Origin: Costus lasius
Taxonomy: Eukaryota > Streptophyta > Magnoliopsida > Zingiberales > Costaceae
NCBI GenBank assembly: GCA_027563935.2
Contig: CM050452.1
Location: forward strand, 33,736,850 to 33,800,849
Direction of reading: 5' to 3'
DNA length: 64,000 nucleotides
The position numbers and the translations under genes were made by a program. The notes under the pieces are model-generated. The model saw nothing but the letters and a program-made list of their open reading frames with translations. It searched no databases and was not told the DNA's origin. Shown here in pieces: positions 1 through 11,492 of the stretch (positions are counted from its first letter, which is position 1; each line of letters opens with the position of its first letter).

Positions 1-22
1 AATTGAAATGCATTCGATTTGC
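1..22 (+). repeat. Left flank of copia LTR J (split by element A)
   Basis: These bases continue directly into 9226 once element A and one copy of its 5-bp duplication (tttgc, 18-22) are removed. The rejoined stretch matches the part of plus-strand LTRs of this family just before the conserved TTGAACCGGTTCA. The start of LTR J lies left of the window. Confidence 0.75.
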
Positions 23-1756
23 TGATGGAACCCTTTCAGGAGGGGAGCGCAAAACCTATTGTGAGAAGAACCCCTTTCATGAGGGGGGCGCAAGTCATAT
101 GTTTCTTTCTCATAGCAGCGGAATTAGGGTTTCCACATAAGATCGCATTCTATACTTTCATATAATCAACTTGAATAACAAGTGAGAGATTCATTACCAT
201 GGCCATGGGAAGGTGCGGCTTGGAAGAAGAAAGATCGAAGGGATCTTCTCCAAAGAAATCACACACAAGGGATGAAAGCTTCCTCCTTGCGCAACTCTTG
301 TGCTAGCAAGATTGCCAAGCTTTTCCAACCGTGTGTAGGAGATTAGATGAAAAGGGCTTCCTTCTTTTCGAGAGCTCTTCTTCCTTGGCGCAAGAACGAT
401 GCCTTCCACACGAGCAAGCCGTTCCAAAAAACACGTCCAAGAAGCAAAACCGAAAAACATTAGAGAGACATCAAGCCATGAACGCATATGCGTTATGCTT
501 TTGGAACTTTCCAAAATTGGCAACGATTAAGAGTTGGCGTTCACGTTCCCATGAACCAAACGCAACCTCTTCTCCCTCTTGAACCAAGCGCTCAACCCAT
601 GAGCCGGTTCAATATCCTTGGTTCAATAGCGAAACCAAATCAGCCCATAAATTAAGTCTAGATCAAATTAGACCCCAAGGTCCTAGATCTGACCATTCAT
701 CATCTGACGCTTCTGATCGCATCGATCTAGCATCATCTCTCTCGATCGAAGCTTACCGATCTAAAGCTCTAATCAATCAAACATGATCAGACCAGATCTC
801 ACTTACAATCAGAGATTAAATCTCTTTAAACTGAACCAAAACAATTCAGTCCACACGATCTGACTTAAGGAAGCCATATCACCAAATTGTGCGACCCTGA
901 GGGTTTCCTTTAAATATCGGTAACGATAACTTACGTTATCACGATCAGTGAGGGGTATCTAGCAACACATCACTGTCTCCCGATATAAAGGAAAGAGTCT
1001 TCCAAGACTACTCCCAAACCATAGCACAAGTGTGACTCAATTCACAAGGCATACATGTGTCCTTTGCCACTGGATGTTCTTATTGGACAAGCGGGTCAAG
1101 CTTGTAACTCCAATACGATGAGCATGATTAGATCAGATGCACATAGTCATCTGGGTATGGCCATACACTATCTCAATCATCTCATATAGGGGGGCCCTTA
1201 GAACACTACACTCCTTAAACAAGGAGACGGCAATCCTATGTCTATCACTAGTGCCCTAACCTGATTCAAGCTCACCATCCAAGATAGTCTATAATCATTA
1301 TGTTTCAAATGATATTGAACTACCTCAAGACAATGACAATCATCATTCAGAAACACAAGTGATCTCAAGTCAGAGGACATGTGCCACTTGCTGCTTACAA
1401 GGATCATTCACATTGTGACAAGCAATGGAATATCCCAGTAGGGTCTGTCCAGTACATCCAATGTACCCATGAGTCTACGTCTTATTCCATGCTCGAAGCA
1501 TCCTATAAGATTAGCACTCATATTAGTCTCAATCATATCAAGGCTGTCTCATGTTCACCAAGATATCTCGACTAAGGACATATAGCCTGTCAGCCTAGCT
1601 GAACAGCTTTGAGACAGTATTCAGAAGTACACTTATTACAGCAGACAAGGTAACAACCTGAATAATAACCATGCCTTTATAAACTTAAGAGTTTATTACA
1701 TGATACTAATACAATCCCAAGGCCTCAAACATTAGCCTTAAGGGCATACCCCAACA
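23..1756 (-). repeat. 3' LTR of element A
   Basis: Length 1734 bp; on the plus strand it runs from TGATGG to CCCCAACA and abuts the polypurine tract at 1757. It is a near-perfect copy of 7487-9220. It contains the GNRA-capped dyad at 925-940 (loop GTAA on the element strand) and the other family dyads. No credible coding sequence is present; short ORFs here are not conserved as protein. Confidence 0.95.
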
Positions 1757-1773
1757 ATCTCCCACTTGCACTT
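1757..1773 (-). other. Polypurine tract of element A
   Basis: On the element strand it reads AAGTGCAAGTGGGAGAT, directly before the 3' LTR. This is the expected place for the plus-strand DNA primer. The same 17 bases occur in B, C, E and F. Confidence 0.8.
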
Positions 1774-1776
1774 AAT

Positions 1777-4700
1777 CTAATGGTTGAGAAATCTCAAACC
1801 CATATTATTACAGTGCTTCACATGCTTCTGCTGCGCCAGAGGCTTGGTAAGTGGGTCTGCCAGATTGTCATCTGTATGAACCTTGCATATTTTGATCTCG
1901 CCTCGATCAATGATCTCCCGGATCAAGTGAAACCGTCTCTGTATGTGCTTGGACTTCTGGTGCGACCGCGGTTCCTTTGCTTGTGCGATGGCTCCAGTGT
2001 TATCACAGAAGATAACCAAAGGATCTGCACTCGAAGGAACGACACCAAGTTCTCTCACGAACTTACGAATCCACACTGCCTCCTTAGATGCTTCCGAGGC
2101 TGCAACATACTCGGCTTCTGTTGTGGAATCAGCAACAGTTGACTGTTTGAAACTCTTCCACACCACTGCTCCACCATTCAAGCTAAAAACATAGCCTGAT
2201 TGCGATCGGAAATCATCCTGGTCCGACTGGAACGAAGCGTCAGTATATCCCTCTATACTGAGTTCTTCCTGACCACCATATATCAAGAACATATCTTTGG
2301 TCCTCCGCAGATATTTTAAAATGTTCTTGACCGCAATCCAGTGCGCCAAACCTGGATTACTTTGGAATCGACTGGTCACGCTTAACCCGTAAGCGACGTC
2401 TGGGCGAGTACACAACATCGCATACATAATGGACCCAATAGCCGAAGCATAAGGCGTATTGTCCATTTCATCTTTCTCAGTCTGTGTTTGTGGACACTGA
2501 CTCTTCGAAAGATTCAGACCATGTCTGACTGGAAGATATCCACGGTTAGAATTCTCTAAATGGAATCTCTCCAGGACCTTATCGATGTAAGTACTCTGGC
2601 ACAGCCCGAGAAGCCTTTTAGATCTATCCCTGTAGATCTTCACACCTAGTACATAGGCTGCTTCTCCTAAATCTTTCATCTGGAAACATTTTCCTAACCA
2701 TGCCTTAACAGCATGCAATTCAGGAATATCATTTCCAATGATTAAGATATCATCGACGTAGAGGATTAGGAATGTAATTACGCTCCCACTAAACCTCTTA
2801 TATACACACGGGTCATCTTCGTTCTTGATGAAACCAAACTCAGAGATTGATTCATCAAAACGAATATTCCAGCTTCTTGATGCTTGTTTAAGTCCATATA
2901 TGGACTTCTTTAACTTGCATATTTTATGACGATCAGCTGGATTGTTGAAACCTTCCGGTTGTGTCATATACACATCCTCATCCAGATTTCCATTAAGGAA
3001 AGCTGTTTTCACATCCATCTGCCAGATCTCATAATCGTAATATGCAGCTATCGCGAAAAGAATCCGAATAGACTTAAACATGGCTACAGGAGAGAAAGTT
3101 TCATCATAATCTATCCCGTAGATTTGTTTGAAACCTTTCGCAACTAGCCTGCCTTTATAGGTAACCACGTTACCATCCATGTCAATCTTCTTCTTGAAGA
3201 TCCATTTACAGCCTATAGGGATTACTCCCGGAGGCGGATCAACCAAATCCCAGACTTGGTTATCTGACATGGAGTCCATCTCGGCTCGCATAGCATCAAG
3301 CCATCTAGCTGACTCCGGTCCACTGACCGCATCCGCATAAGTTAGGGGTTCATCATTATCAATGATGTAGACTCCGTCATAGCGCTCAGGCTGTCGACGG
3401 ATCCTACCCGATCTTCGCGGTTCCCGTGATATCTGAGCCTCAGGTTGTTCAGTAACCTGATCTACTGGCTCAGGCACATCCAACTCTGCCTGACTACTTT
3501 GTCCTTCCTCTGGAATCTCATCCAGCTTTATTTCTCTCCCACTGGCCTCTTGCAGAAGAAACTCCTTCTCAAGAAATATGGCCGTCCGAGCAACAAATAT
3601 CTTGTTCTCTTTGGGATCGTAGAAATAATAACCCTTAGTTTCCTTAGGGTAACCGACAAAGATACATTTATCAGATCTGCTCTCTAGTTTCCCAGAGGCG
3701 AGCTTTTTGACATAAGCCTCGCAACCCCAGATCCTGATAAACGTCAAGCTAGGCTGTTTCCCGTACCATAACTCATATGGCGTCTTTGAAACTGCCTTGG
3801 ATGGCACTCGGTTTAGTACCTTTGCAGCTGTTTCCAGTGCAAAACCCCAAAAGGAGTATGGAAGAGTAGCCTGACTCATCATAGAACGAACCATATCAAG
3901 TAACGTTCTATTTCTCCTCTCGGACACACCATTCCATTGCGGTGTTCCTGGCGGAGTGAGCTGTGAGATAATCCCACACTCTTTCAGATAGTCAGTAAAT
4001 GCATGACTTAGGTATTCACCACCTCGATCAGAACGAAGTGCCTTGATATTTCTGCCTAACTGATTTTGTACTTCATTTTTGAACTCTTTGAACTTGTCAA
4101 AAGATTCACTTTTATGTCTCATCAAATAGACATACCCATACCTACTGAAATCATCAGTAAAGGTAATGAAGTACTGATAGCCACCTCTGGCATGTTTACT
4201 AAATGGCCCACACACATCACTGTGTATAAGGTCAAGTAAACCTGAAGTCCTCTGACCTTTGTGAGGAAAAGGAGACTTCGTCATTTTACCCATCAAACAA
4301 GCTTTGCATGTATCAATCTCCTCATAGGAGAATGATCCCAGCAGTCCATGTTCATGCAACCGCTTAATGCGCTTCTCGTTTATATGGCCTAAACGACTAT
4401 GCCATAGCAAGGTGCTGTCATCAGCATACTTGGCTTTCTTATTATCAATGTTTTGTATAGAATATTCCATGTCCAACATGAATAACCCATTGTTAATTGA
4501 ACCAGTGGCATACACAATATTATCATAAGTCAAAATACACTTTGAAATCTTGCATTCAAAGGCAAATCCTTTCCTGACAAGAGCAGGAATAGAGATAATA
4601 TTCTTGGTAATACTGGGTACAAAATAACAATTGTTTAATTCTAATACAATGCCAGATGGTAAAGTAATGAAATAGTCTCCTACAGCAACCGCAGCAACCC

Positions 4701-5661
4701 GTGCCCCGTTTCCAACGCGTAGGTCTACCTCATGCTGTCCCACCTGCCTTCTTCTCTTGAGTTCCTGCACATTTGAACAAATGTGAACTCCACATGCAGT
4801 GTCCAACACCCATGATATAGAAGAAGATGAAACCATGACTTCCGTCACGTATATACCTGAGCCAGAAGCGATGCTTCCCCTCTTATCTCCTTGGAGCGCT
4901 TTACAGTCCTTTTTCCAGTGACCCAGCTGGCCACAGTGGAAACACCTGTTGTCCTTCGACCGCTTCACCTTCTGTTTCAGGGCCTTGCTGTAATTCTTGA
5001 CAGGGGCCTTGCCCTTCTTCCCCTTCTTCTTGTTCCTAAAAGGAACCATTAAGACAGAGGTTGAAGGCTTGCCCTTCAGAGTTTCCTCAGTAGTCAAGAG
5101 CATATTCAGCAGCTCTGCCGGCGTACAATCGATTTTGTTCATATTAAAGTTAATGATGAACGCATCGAAAGAAGGCGGAAGAGACTGCAGAATAATATCT
5201 ACAGCAAGCTCCTGGTTGACGGTATGCCCCAGTTTCTCCAGAGCCTCCTTGTGCCCAATCATCTTGAGCACGTGAGCTCCCACTGGGCTCCCCTCAGCCA
5301 GTTTGCTCTGAAAGAAGAGCTTTGTCAGATTATAGCGTTCTGTCCTCGCCTGTGCAGCATACAGCATCTTGAGGTTCGCTATAATTTCTATAGCCGACAT
5401 ATCCTCATGCTGACGCTGCAGCGGTGGCGTCATAGACGCTAGCATCAGGCAAGCGACATCAATGCTATCATTGACGTGCTTTTCATAGGCATCCCGAACC
5501 GCCCTTGCGGCGTTCGGAGCGGGCTGCGGCGGTATCGCCGTCTCGAGGACATACAGTTTCCTCTCTGCCTTAAGAACGATCTTAAGGTGTCCGAACCAGT
5601 CAGAGAAGTTCGGCCCAGCAAACTTCTCCCTTTCCAGTAGGGATCGCACATTGAAGCTCAT
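1777..5661 (-). CDS. Copia gag-pol polyprotein, intact (element A)
   Basis: Single 1294-residue ORF holding all functions needed for copia retrotransposition in cytoplasmic virus-like particles and for nuclear integration. Visible domains in order: Gag (1-260) with a CCHC knuckle at 240-253 (CFHCGQLGHWKKDC); aspartic protease with the DTAC active-site motif at D287; integrase zinc site H421/H426/C452/C455 and catalytic D482, D545 and E581 (D,D35E spacing); reverse transcriptase with YVDD at 968-971; RNase H with D1141, E1184 and D1220. Domain order protease-integrase-RT-RNase H is diagnostic of copia rather than gypsy. The start ATG at 5661 is shared with B, E and G. No stop or frameshift is present. 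No envelope-like ORF follows. Lineage within copia was not resolved. Confidence 0.95.
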   Translation of the reverse strand: MSFNVRSLLEREKFAGPNFSDWFGHLKIVLKAERKLYVLETAIPPQPAPNAARAVRDAYEKHVNDSIDVACLMLASMTPPLQRQHEDMSAIEIIANLKMLYAAQARTERYNLTKLFFQSKLAEGSPVGAHVLKMIGHKEALEKLGHTVNQELAVDIILQSLPPSFDAFIINFNMNKIDCTPAELLNMLLTTEETLKGKPSTSVLMVPFRNKKKGKKGKAPVKNYSKALKQKVKRSKDNRCFHCGQLGHWKKDCKALQGDKRGSIASGSGIYVTEVMVSSSSISWVLDTACGVHICSNVQELKRRRQVGQHEVDLRVGNGARVAAVAVGDYFITLPSGIVLELNNCYFVPSITKNIISIPALVRKGFAFECKISKCILTYDNIVYATGSINNGLFMLDMEYSIQNIDNKKAKYADDSTLLWHSRLGHINEKRIKRLHEHGLLGSFSYEEIDTCKACLMGKMTKSPFPHKGQRTSGLLDLIHSDVCGPFSKHARGGYQYFITFTDDFSRYGYVYLMRHKSESFDKFKEFKNEVQNQLGRNIKALRSDRGGEYLSHAFTDYLKECGIISQLTPPGTPQWNGVSERRNRTLLDMVRSMMSQATLPYSFWGFALETAAKVLNRVPSKAVSKTPYELWYGKQPSLTFIRIWGCEAYVKKLASGKLESRSDKCIFVGYPKETKGYYFYDPKENKIFVARTAIFLEKEFLLQEASGREIKLDEIPEEGQSSQAELDVPEPVDQVTEQPEAQISREPRRSGRIRRQPERYDGVYIIDNDEPLTYADAVSGPESARWLDAMRAEMDSMSDNQVWDLVDPPPGVIPIGCKWIFKKKIDMDGNVVTYKGRLVAKGFKQIYGIDYDETFSPVAMFKSIRILFAIAAYYDYEIWQMDVKTAFLNGNLDEDVYMTQPEGFNNPADRHKICKLKKSIYGLKQASRSWNIRFDESISEFGFIKNEDDPCVYKRFSGSVITFLILYVDDILIIGNDIPELHAVKAWLGKCFQMKDLGEAAYVLGVKIYRDRSKRLLGLCQSTYIDKVLERFHLENSNRGYLPVRHGLNLSKSQCPQTQTEKDEMDNTPYASAIGSIMYAMLCTRPDVAYGLSVTSRFQSNPGLAHWIAVKNILKYLRRTKDMFLIYGGQEELSIEGYTDASFQSDQDDFRSQSGYVFSLNGGAVVWKSFKQSTVADSTTEAEYVAASEASKEAVWIRKFVRELGVVPSSADPLVIFCDNTGAIAQAKEPRSHQKSKHIQRRFHLIREIIDRGEIKICKVHTDDNLADPLTKPLAQQKHVKHCNNMGLRFLNH

Positions 5662-7470
5662 GGTGTTCGTTGCTGCAGGAATCTACAACAAGCAAGAACA
5701 GCAAGGTTAGTATCAATGTTTCAGAATCAATCCAGGACTTTAAGAAAGATTCTTTTCTCACTATTTTGTCTGACTGAAAAATCCAGTAAACAGTCCGAAA
5801 GAGTAACACTCTTTTAGTGAGATGGGATCCAGATTTCATATTTGGTCTCCGCGTCCCGCTCAGGCGAGATAAGATGCACAGAGATGACAAGCACTAGTTT
5901 CTGGTAGGCTCTCCCAGCCAATCGCCAACCCGTGCGATTCCCCTTCATCTTGGCAATCCAGCAGACTGTGCCAACTGAGTTGGTACAACACAGTCTCTGA
6001 TCCCAGAGATGGCTGCCTCCATGTGCTACCATATGCGCCACATATGTAGTCTACATGGTCAAGCTGACCTGACCTACTCCCTGGACCACCACGTGCTATG
6101 CTGAGCAACGAGAGGGGATAAATCCCAACTCTGTAACACGCAGGTGAAATCCAGCACCGTCTGAAGATAGATGGACGTGCCCACTGAGTGGGTTCAACAC
6201 GGCTCCAACGATAGTCAGAAAGGTGAGGTTTCGCGTCAGAAGGCTTACGAGCTTGATATGTTAGCGTTGGATTTTAACGGTCTTTTATCTTCTTACTATC
6301 AGGCATGTCCTATGGCTATAGCAGAAGATAAACATAAATATGCAATTCTAATTATTAGCAATAAGTAGAAAGCATGATCTTATGTGGTAAAAGCCCATGA
6401 ACCCTAGTAAGACCTTAATATTACTTAAGGCTTCACTTGAGCTTCATTGCATCTCATCTGGTCCAACCCAGTGCCCTAGCGCCAAGAGCACCACAGGTGC
6501 ACCACCAGGTGAATGCCCCTCTTGGATGTGTGCCTTTGTTCTTGTCTAATCAAAGTACATTTGATCTATCTAGACAAGATTGACTCGCAGGTCAACAACA
6601 TATTATAAATTAAGTACAATGTGATTCGCAGATCACAAATTAATTTACAATTTTTTTTAAGTCCAGGCACGCAGGCCCCAGCACAGCACACAATTGGGCA
6701 ACCCACATAAGACTAAATAGACAAGCATATGGTTCAATCAACATGTGATCCAATCATCTTGAAATTAAAAGTTTTGAAAACCCCATGGCATCAATTTTAA
6801 TTTCCTTATGAGCCCTACAACCTTACAATGGTGCATTGATGGGGATCCACTCATCCATCTAGTTAGATCCTTTGCCCTTGCATGCACCGAGTCCTAACTG
6901 ACCCGAGTTGACCTAATGGTCAACCATGCATGCGCCAAGGGCTGAACTACCCCCATGAGTTTTGGCAAGCGGGTGTGACCCCGGGCCTAACTCAAGTGTG
7001 TTCAGTAGTGTCTCAACCAGACCTCGCTACACGCCCTAGATGCAGTCAACCTATAGCCACCTTGTGCTTGCGCATAGGTGCTATCAGGTTAACCCATCTG
7101 AGCTGTCAGATGGTCTGATCAGACTAATGGATCTAACCTAGAGGTGACTTCAGCCCCATCAACCCATCTAAGGGTTTATAGTAGATGCATATAGATCTAA
7201 ATGTTTGCGCGCAAGTAGGTATAAGATTTGATGAAATATCATTCAACCATTCAACATACTTATCATGCGCCAACACAACAACATGCGCAACTCATGAAGA
7301 AACATACATCTTGCGCAACTCATGAAGAAACATACATCTAAGTTCTAAACTAGCATGTAGGTTTCGGCATGTGAGCAATCACCTTTAGATCTATTCACCA
7401 ACATATTCATGGATCAAACATGATGATCTACTCATTAGAACCGCAAGCAATCATATGAAAAAGTATAGAT
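5662..7470 (-). other. 5' leader of element A
   Basis: About 1.8 kb between PBS and gag ATG, without a convincing ORF. It carries the family's structured elements on the minus strand: the long hairpin at 6541-6578, hairpins with loop CTGCGA at 6580-6595 and 6621-6636, a shorter CTGCGT hairpin at 6665-6678, the two TTGTA/TTGAA-bulge hairpins near 5970-5995 and 6175-6205, and a branch-site/3'-splice-like stretch just before gag. Confidence 0.7.
7284..7339. repeat. 28-bp tandem duplication in leader A
   Basis: Two exact back-to-back copies (7284-7311, 7312-7339) of a 28-bp unit starting TGCGCAACTCATGAAG. Not seen in the leaders of B, C, E, G or H, so probably a private slippage duplication. Confidence 0.85.
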
Positions 7471-7486
7471 TGGCTCTGATACCAAT
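7471..7486 (-). other. Primer binding site of element A (initiator tRNA-Met)
   Basis: On the element strand the sequence after the 5' LTR is ATTGGTATCAGAGCCA. TGGTATCAGAGC is the complement of the 3' end of plant initiator tRNA-Met, the usual copia primer. Confidence 0.9.
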
Positions 7487-9220
7487 TGATGGAACCCTTT
7501 CAGGAGGGGAGCGCAAAACCTATTGTGAGAAGAACCCCTTTCATGAGGGGGGCGCAAGTCATATGTTTCTTTCTCATAGCAGCGGAATTAGGGTTTCCAC
7601 ATAAGATCGCATTCTATACTTTCATATAATCAACTTGAATAACAAGTGAGAGATTCATTACCATGGCCATGGGAAGGTGCGGCTTGGAAGAAGAAAGATC
7701 GAAGGGATCTTCTCCAAAGAAATCACACACAAGGGATGAAAGCTTCCTCCTTGCGCAACTCTTGTGCTAGCAAGATTGCCAAGCTTTTCCAACCGTGTGT
7801 AGGAGATTAGATGAAAAGGGCTTCCTTCTTTTCGAGAGCTCTTCTTCCTTGGCGCAAGAACGATGCCTTCCACACGAGCAAGCCGTTCCAAAAAACACGT
7901 CCAAGAAGCAAAACCGAAAAACATTAGAGAGACATCAAGCCATGAACGCATATGCGTTATGCTTTTGGAACTTTCCAAAATTGGCAACGATTAAGAGTTG
8001 GCGTTCACGTTCCCATGAACCAAACGCAACCTCTTCTCCCTCTTGAACCAAGCGCTCAACCCATGAGCCGGTTCAATATCCTTGGTTCAATAGCGAAACC
8101 AAATCAGCCCATAAATTAAGTCTAGATCAAATTAGACCCCAAGGTCCTAGATCTGACCATTCATCATCTGACGCTTCTGATCGCATCGATCTAGCATCAT
8201 CTCTCTCGATCGAAGCTTACCGATCTAAAGCTCTAATCAATCAAACATGATCAGACCAGATCTCACTTACAATCAGAGATTAAATCTCTTTAAACTGAAC
8301 CAAAACAATTCAGTCCACACGATCTGACTTAAGGAAGCCATATCACCAAATTGTGCGACCCTGAGGGTTTCCTTTAAATGTCGGTAATGATAACTTACGT
8401 TATCACGATCAGTGAGGGGTATCTAGCAACACATCACTGTCTCCCGATATAAAGGAAAGAGTCTTCCAAGACTACTCCCAAACCATAGCACAAGTGTGAC
8501 TCAATTCACAAGGCATACATGTGTCCTTTGCCACTGGATGTTCTTATTGGACAAGCGGGTCAAGCTTGTAACTCCAATACGATGAGCATGATTAGATCAG
8601 ATGCACATAGTCATCTGGGTATGGCCATACACTATCTCAATCATCTCATATAGGGGGGCCCTTAGAACACTACACTCCTTAAACAAGGAGACGGCAATCC
8701 TATGTCTATCACTAGTGCCCTAACCTGATTCAAGCTCACCATCCAAGATAGTCTATAATCATTATGTTTCAAATGATATTGAACTACCTCAAGACAATGA
8801 CAATCATCATTCAGAAACACAAGTGATCTCAAGTCAGAGGACATGTGCCACTTGCTGCTTACAAGGATCATTCACATTGTGACAAGCAATGGAATATCCC
8901 AGTAGGGTCTGTCCAGTACATCCAATGTACCCATGAGTCTACGTCTTATTCCATGCTCGAAGCATCCTATAAGATTAGCACTCATATTAGTCTCAATCAT
9001 ATCAAGGCTGTCTCATGTTCACCAAGATATCTCGACTAAGGACATATAGCCTGTCAGCCTAGCTGAACAGCTTTGAGACAGTATTCAGAAGTACACTTAT
9101 TACAGCAAACAAGGTAACAACCTGAATAATAACCATGCCTTTATAAACTTAAGAGTTTATTACATGATACTAATACAATCCCAAGGCCTCAAACATTAGC
9201 CTTAAGGGCATACCCCAACA
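7487..9220 (-). repeat. 5' LTR of element A
   Basis: Length 1734 bp, same length as the partner at 23-1756 and nearly identical. GNRA dyad at 8389-8404. It is followed by the second tttgc duplication and then by LTR J. Confidence 0.95.
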
Positions 9221-9225
9221 TTTGC

Positions 9226-9774
9226 TTGAACCGGTTCACATGTGTGAACGCTTGGTTCATTGGTTGAAAGCGTTTTCTTTGATCGGTTATGAGATCATGG
9301 CGCATGATTTCCATTTATGGAAAGTCATGAAGGCCTCAACGCCTTAACGCCCAAAACGCCTCTACACCTCAACGTCAAGGCGGTCGCTTGGAAGTGAACG
9401 CACATACTCTCGTGGATTGAGGTACTTGATGAAGAGGAGGTCTCGGTGAAGGCACCAAGCGATCTCATCCCTTCCATACGTCAAGGACACCTTGGGCACT
9501 TGCTAGCACAAGGAACGCCAAAGGAAGTAGGCGGCATCTTCTTGTGTGCGTCAACTTTGGAGAAGGTTCATTTGCGCCTTTGCTTCCAAGGCTCCATCAA
9601 ACCGATGGCTATGGTATGAGATCTTCTTTCGATCTTTACAACGTCTTAAGGTTGATCATATGAACATATATTCATGCGATCTTGATAAAACCCTAATTCC
9701 GCTGCCAAAAGAATTTACATGCGCCCCCTTTAGGGTTTGATCTGCTTGCGCTCCCCCTCGAAGGGGACCCTACA
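9226..9774 (+). repeat. 3' portion of copia LTR J
   Basis: End part of a plus-strand LTR, resuming after element A. It has the family landmarks: TTGAACCGGTTCA, the GCTAGCACAAGGA block, a CTCCCCCTCGAAGGGGAC hairpin and the terminal ACCCTACA. Gypsy coding sequence follows at once and no PBS is present, so this is a solo LTR or the 3' LTR of an element lying left of the window. Confidence 0.8.
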
Positions 9775-10314
9775 GAGACTACTGATAAGGTCAAAGAGAT
9801 TCAGGATAAACTGAAGATTTCTCGGGACAGACAGAAGAGTTATGCTGATGACCGTCGTCGTCCCCTAGAGTTTATGGTAGGGGATCATGTTTTCTTAAAG
9901 GTGTCACCGACTAAGGGTGTTATGCGGTTTGGCAAGAAAGGAAAGCTGAGCCCGAGGTTTGTGGGACCTTTTGACATTATTGAGAGAGTTGATCCAGTGG
10001 CTTACAGGTTAGCTTTACCTCCTGCTTTGGAACATTTGCATAATGTATTCCATGTGTCTACTTTGAGGAAATATCATCCTGATCCATCTCATGTATTAGA
10101 GTTGGAACCTCTTCAGATTCAGAGTGATTTGACCTTTGAGGAAAGACCTCTCCGGATTGTGGATAGAAAGGATAAAGTTCTGAGGAACAAGTCTATACCT
10201 TTGGTAAAGGTTATCTGGGGAAATCAGTCGGTTGAGGAGGCGACCTGGGAGACTGAAGCTGATATGAGGATGTTGTATGCTTATCTTTTTGATGATATGA
10301 ATGTTGAGCTTTAG
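9775..10314 (+). pseudogene. Gypsy K pol fragment: integrase C-terminus and chromodomain-like tail
   Basis: Open for 179 codons from the LTR J junction to the stop at 10314; an internal ATG lies at 9874. The first third has the gypsy integrase C-terminal pattern (RDRQKSYADDRRRP, then GDHVFLKVSP and GPFDIIERV). The central part has LHNVFHVSTLRKYHPDPSHV. The last 45 residues (KVIWGNQSVEEATWE) match the chromodomain-like end of chromovirus integrases, which in this group is thought to steer insertion towards marked chromatin. Known family features point to a Tekay/Del-type chromovirus. The upstream Gag, protease, RT and catalytic core are absent from the window, so this is a truncated remnant. 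Confidence 0.85.
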
Positions 10315-10330
10315 AGGACTAAAGCTTTAT

Positions 10331-10343
10331 AAGGAGGGAGGAA
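10331..10343 (+). other. Polypurine tract of gypsy K
   Basis: AAGGAGGGAGGAA lies immediately before the TGTAAGATCC start of the 3' LTR, the expected plus-strand primer position. Confidence 0.8.
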
Positions 10344-11406
10344 TGTAAGATCCAAGGATCTTAAGTCCTTGTAAGTACTATTCTTGATTTAAATCTTTGG
10401 CTGTGATATTTGTCCTATGTTTTGATTTTGTCAACCCTAGGATGGGGGAGAATTTTATCCCTAAAACCTTTAGGGGTTATTTATAAATTAGTGGAAATGG
10501 GTTAGTGGATATTAATTTAAGCCTTACCGGATTTTGACTCTAGTAATTAATTAATTAGAGCTTATTGGATGTTAATTTAATCCTTATTGGATTTTCACTT
10601 AAGGGAATAATTAGCTATGGGTTATTGGGTTTGCACTTAAATTAAATGATATTGGGTTTAAAATTTGAATTAGTGGATTAATTCATAAACCCTATTTTGG
10701 TACTTGGGGGCGAAAAGAAAAAAAAAACCTTAGGGGCGGCGGCTTGAAGGCTTGGGCGATTCCTTGGAGGCTTGGACGAAATTCTTCTTCTTCCTTTTTC
10801 CCTTGGCCAGCGTTCCTTGGTGCTTGGTGGCGTTTTCTCTTCCTTTGGTGGCGTCTACCTAAGAACATTGGTGGAACTTTAAGACCCTTAGACGAGTTTT
10901 GTGGAGAGAATTTCACCTTGGTGTTCACGGTTCAAGATAAGAGGTGAGTGGGGTGTCTTATTCGAATTATATCCACTTGGTTGTGCTAGATGATAAGTTT
11001 GATTGCTTGGAAATTTCACCATGCTAAGAACCGAAACTCAAGGTGTATCTATCATGAAAACCGAAATTTTACAACATGAAATTTAAGATATTTCTTATAT
11101 GGAATTTAGGTAGCTCTAAATCAGTGATTCTTGAGCATGAAATTCTTATTACTAAGGTTTAGATTTTTAAGTAGATAATATGCTAGTGATTGTAGAAACC
11201 GTGGGCTATATGTGGTAATATGTAAAGTAGATTGTAAGAATACAAATTTTAATCCTGTGTTGATTTTATGGATGCCCTGATAAATGCTAATAGTGTTATA
11301 GGATCCATGATCGTTTCTCTATGAGCAGCATGTTTATATATCTATGGCCATGTATTCTTGATTGAGAAACTTGGGTGATAACTTAGCAAGGTTATACTGA
11401 ACTGAA

Positions 11407-11492
11407 CAGCATGAAACCTAAGGACTCTACACTACATTATGTGGTTGATCAGCATGAAACCTAAGGACTCTACACTACATTATGTGGTTATG
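11407..11492. repeat. 43-bp tandem repeat (two copies) in LTR K
   Basis: Two adjacent near-identical copies with period 43 bp, each containing AGCATGAAACCTAAGGACTC. Probably replication slippage within the LTR. Confidence 0.85.

Larger units (their letters stand above)
23..9220 (-). mobile_element. Complete Ty1/copia retrotransposon A
   Basis: Full-length element, 9198 bp, minus strand. It is flanked by identical 5-bp duplications tttgc at 18-22 and 9221-9225. Two 1734-bp LTRs bound a 1294-codon gag-pol gene, a 1.8-kb leader, a tRNA-Met primer binding site and a polypurine tract. By eye the LTRs differ at only about three sites: two near 920-930 versus 8380-8390, and one near 1627 versus 9107. 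The insertion is therefore very recent. With an intact ORF and intact cis elements it is a good candidate for an autonomous, perhaps still mobile, copy. It sits inside LTR J. Confidence 0.95.

Noticed and set aside
1381..1575. A 64-codon ORF, antisense to the element, present in ten LTR copies (also 8845, 14632, 15663, 23707, 42073, 49484, 50214, 53253 and 60128)
   Set aside because: Its second half is constant because the DNA itself is constant, while the first half changes freely in amino acids. The LTRs of C have indels there and no start. No sign of protein-level selection.
1780..2142. A 120-codon ORF antisense to the end of pol, seen in A, B, E and F
   Set aside because: It mirrors the conserved RNase H coding sequence; openness is a by-product of codon constraint on the other strand. 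No start context or promoter evidence.
5860..6108. Conserved short ORFs in the copia leaders (for example 5860-6108, 46550-46798, 19037-19255)
   Set aside because: They lie in different frames and lengths in different copies and overlap the proposed hairpins; conservation is of nucleotides, not of a protein.
9874..10314. A possible host chromodomain gene
   Set aside because: The reading frame extends upstream into integrase sequence and is followed by a polypurine tract and an LTR, so it is the end of a gypsy pol gene.
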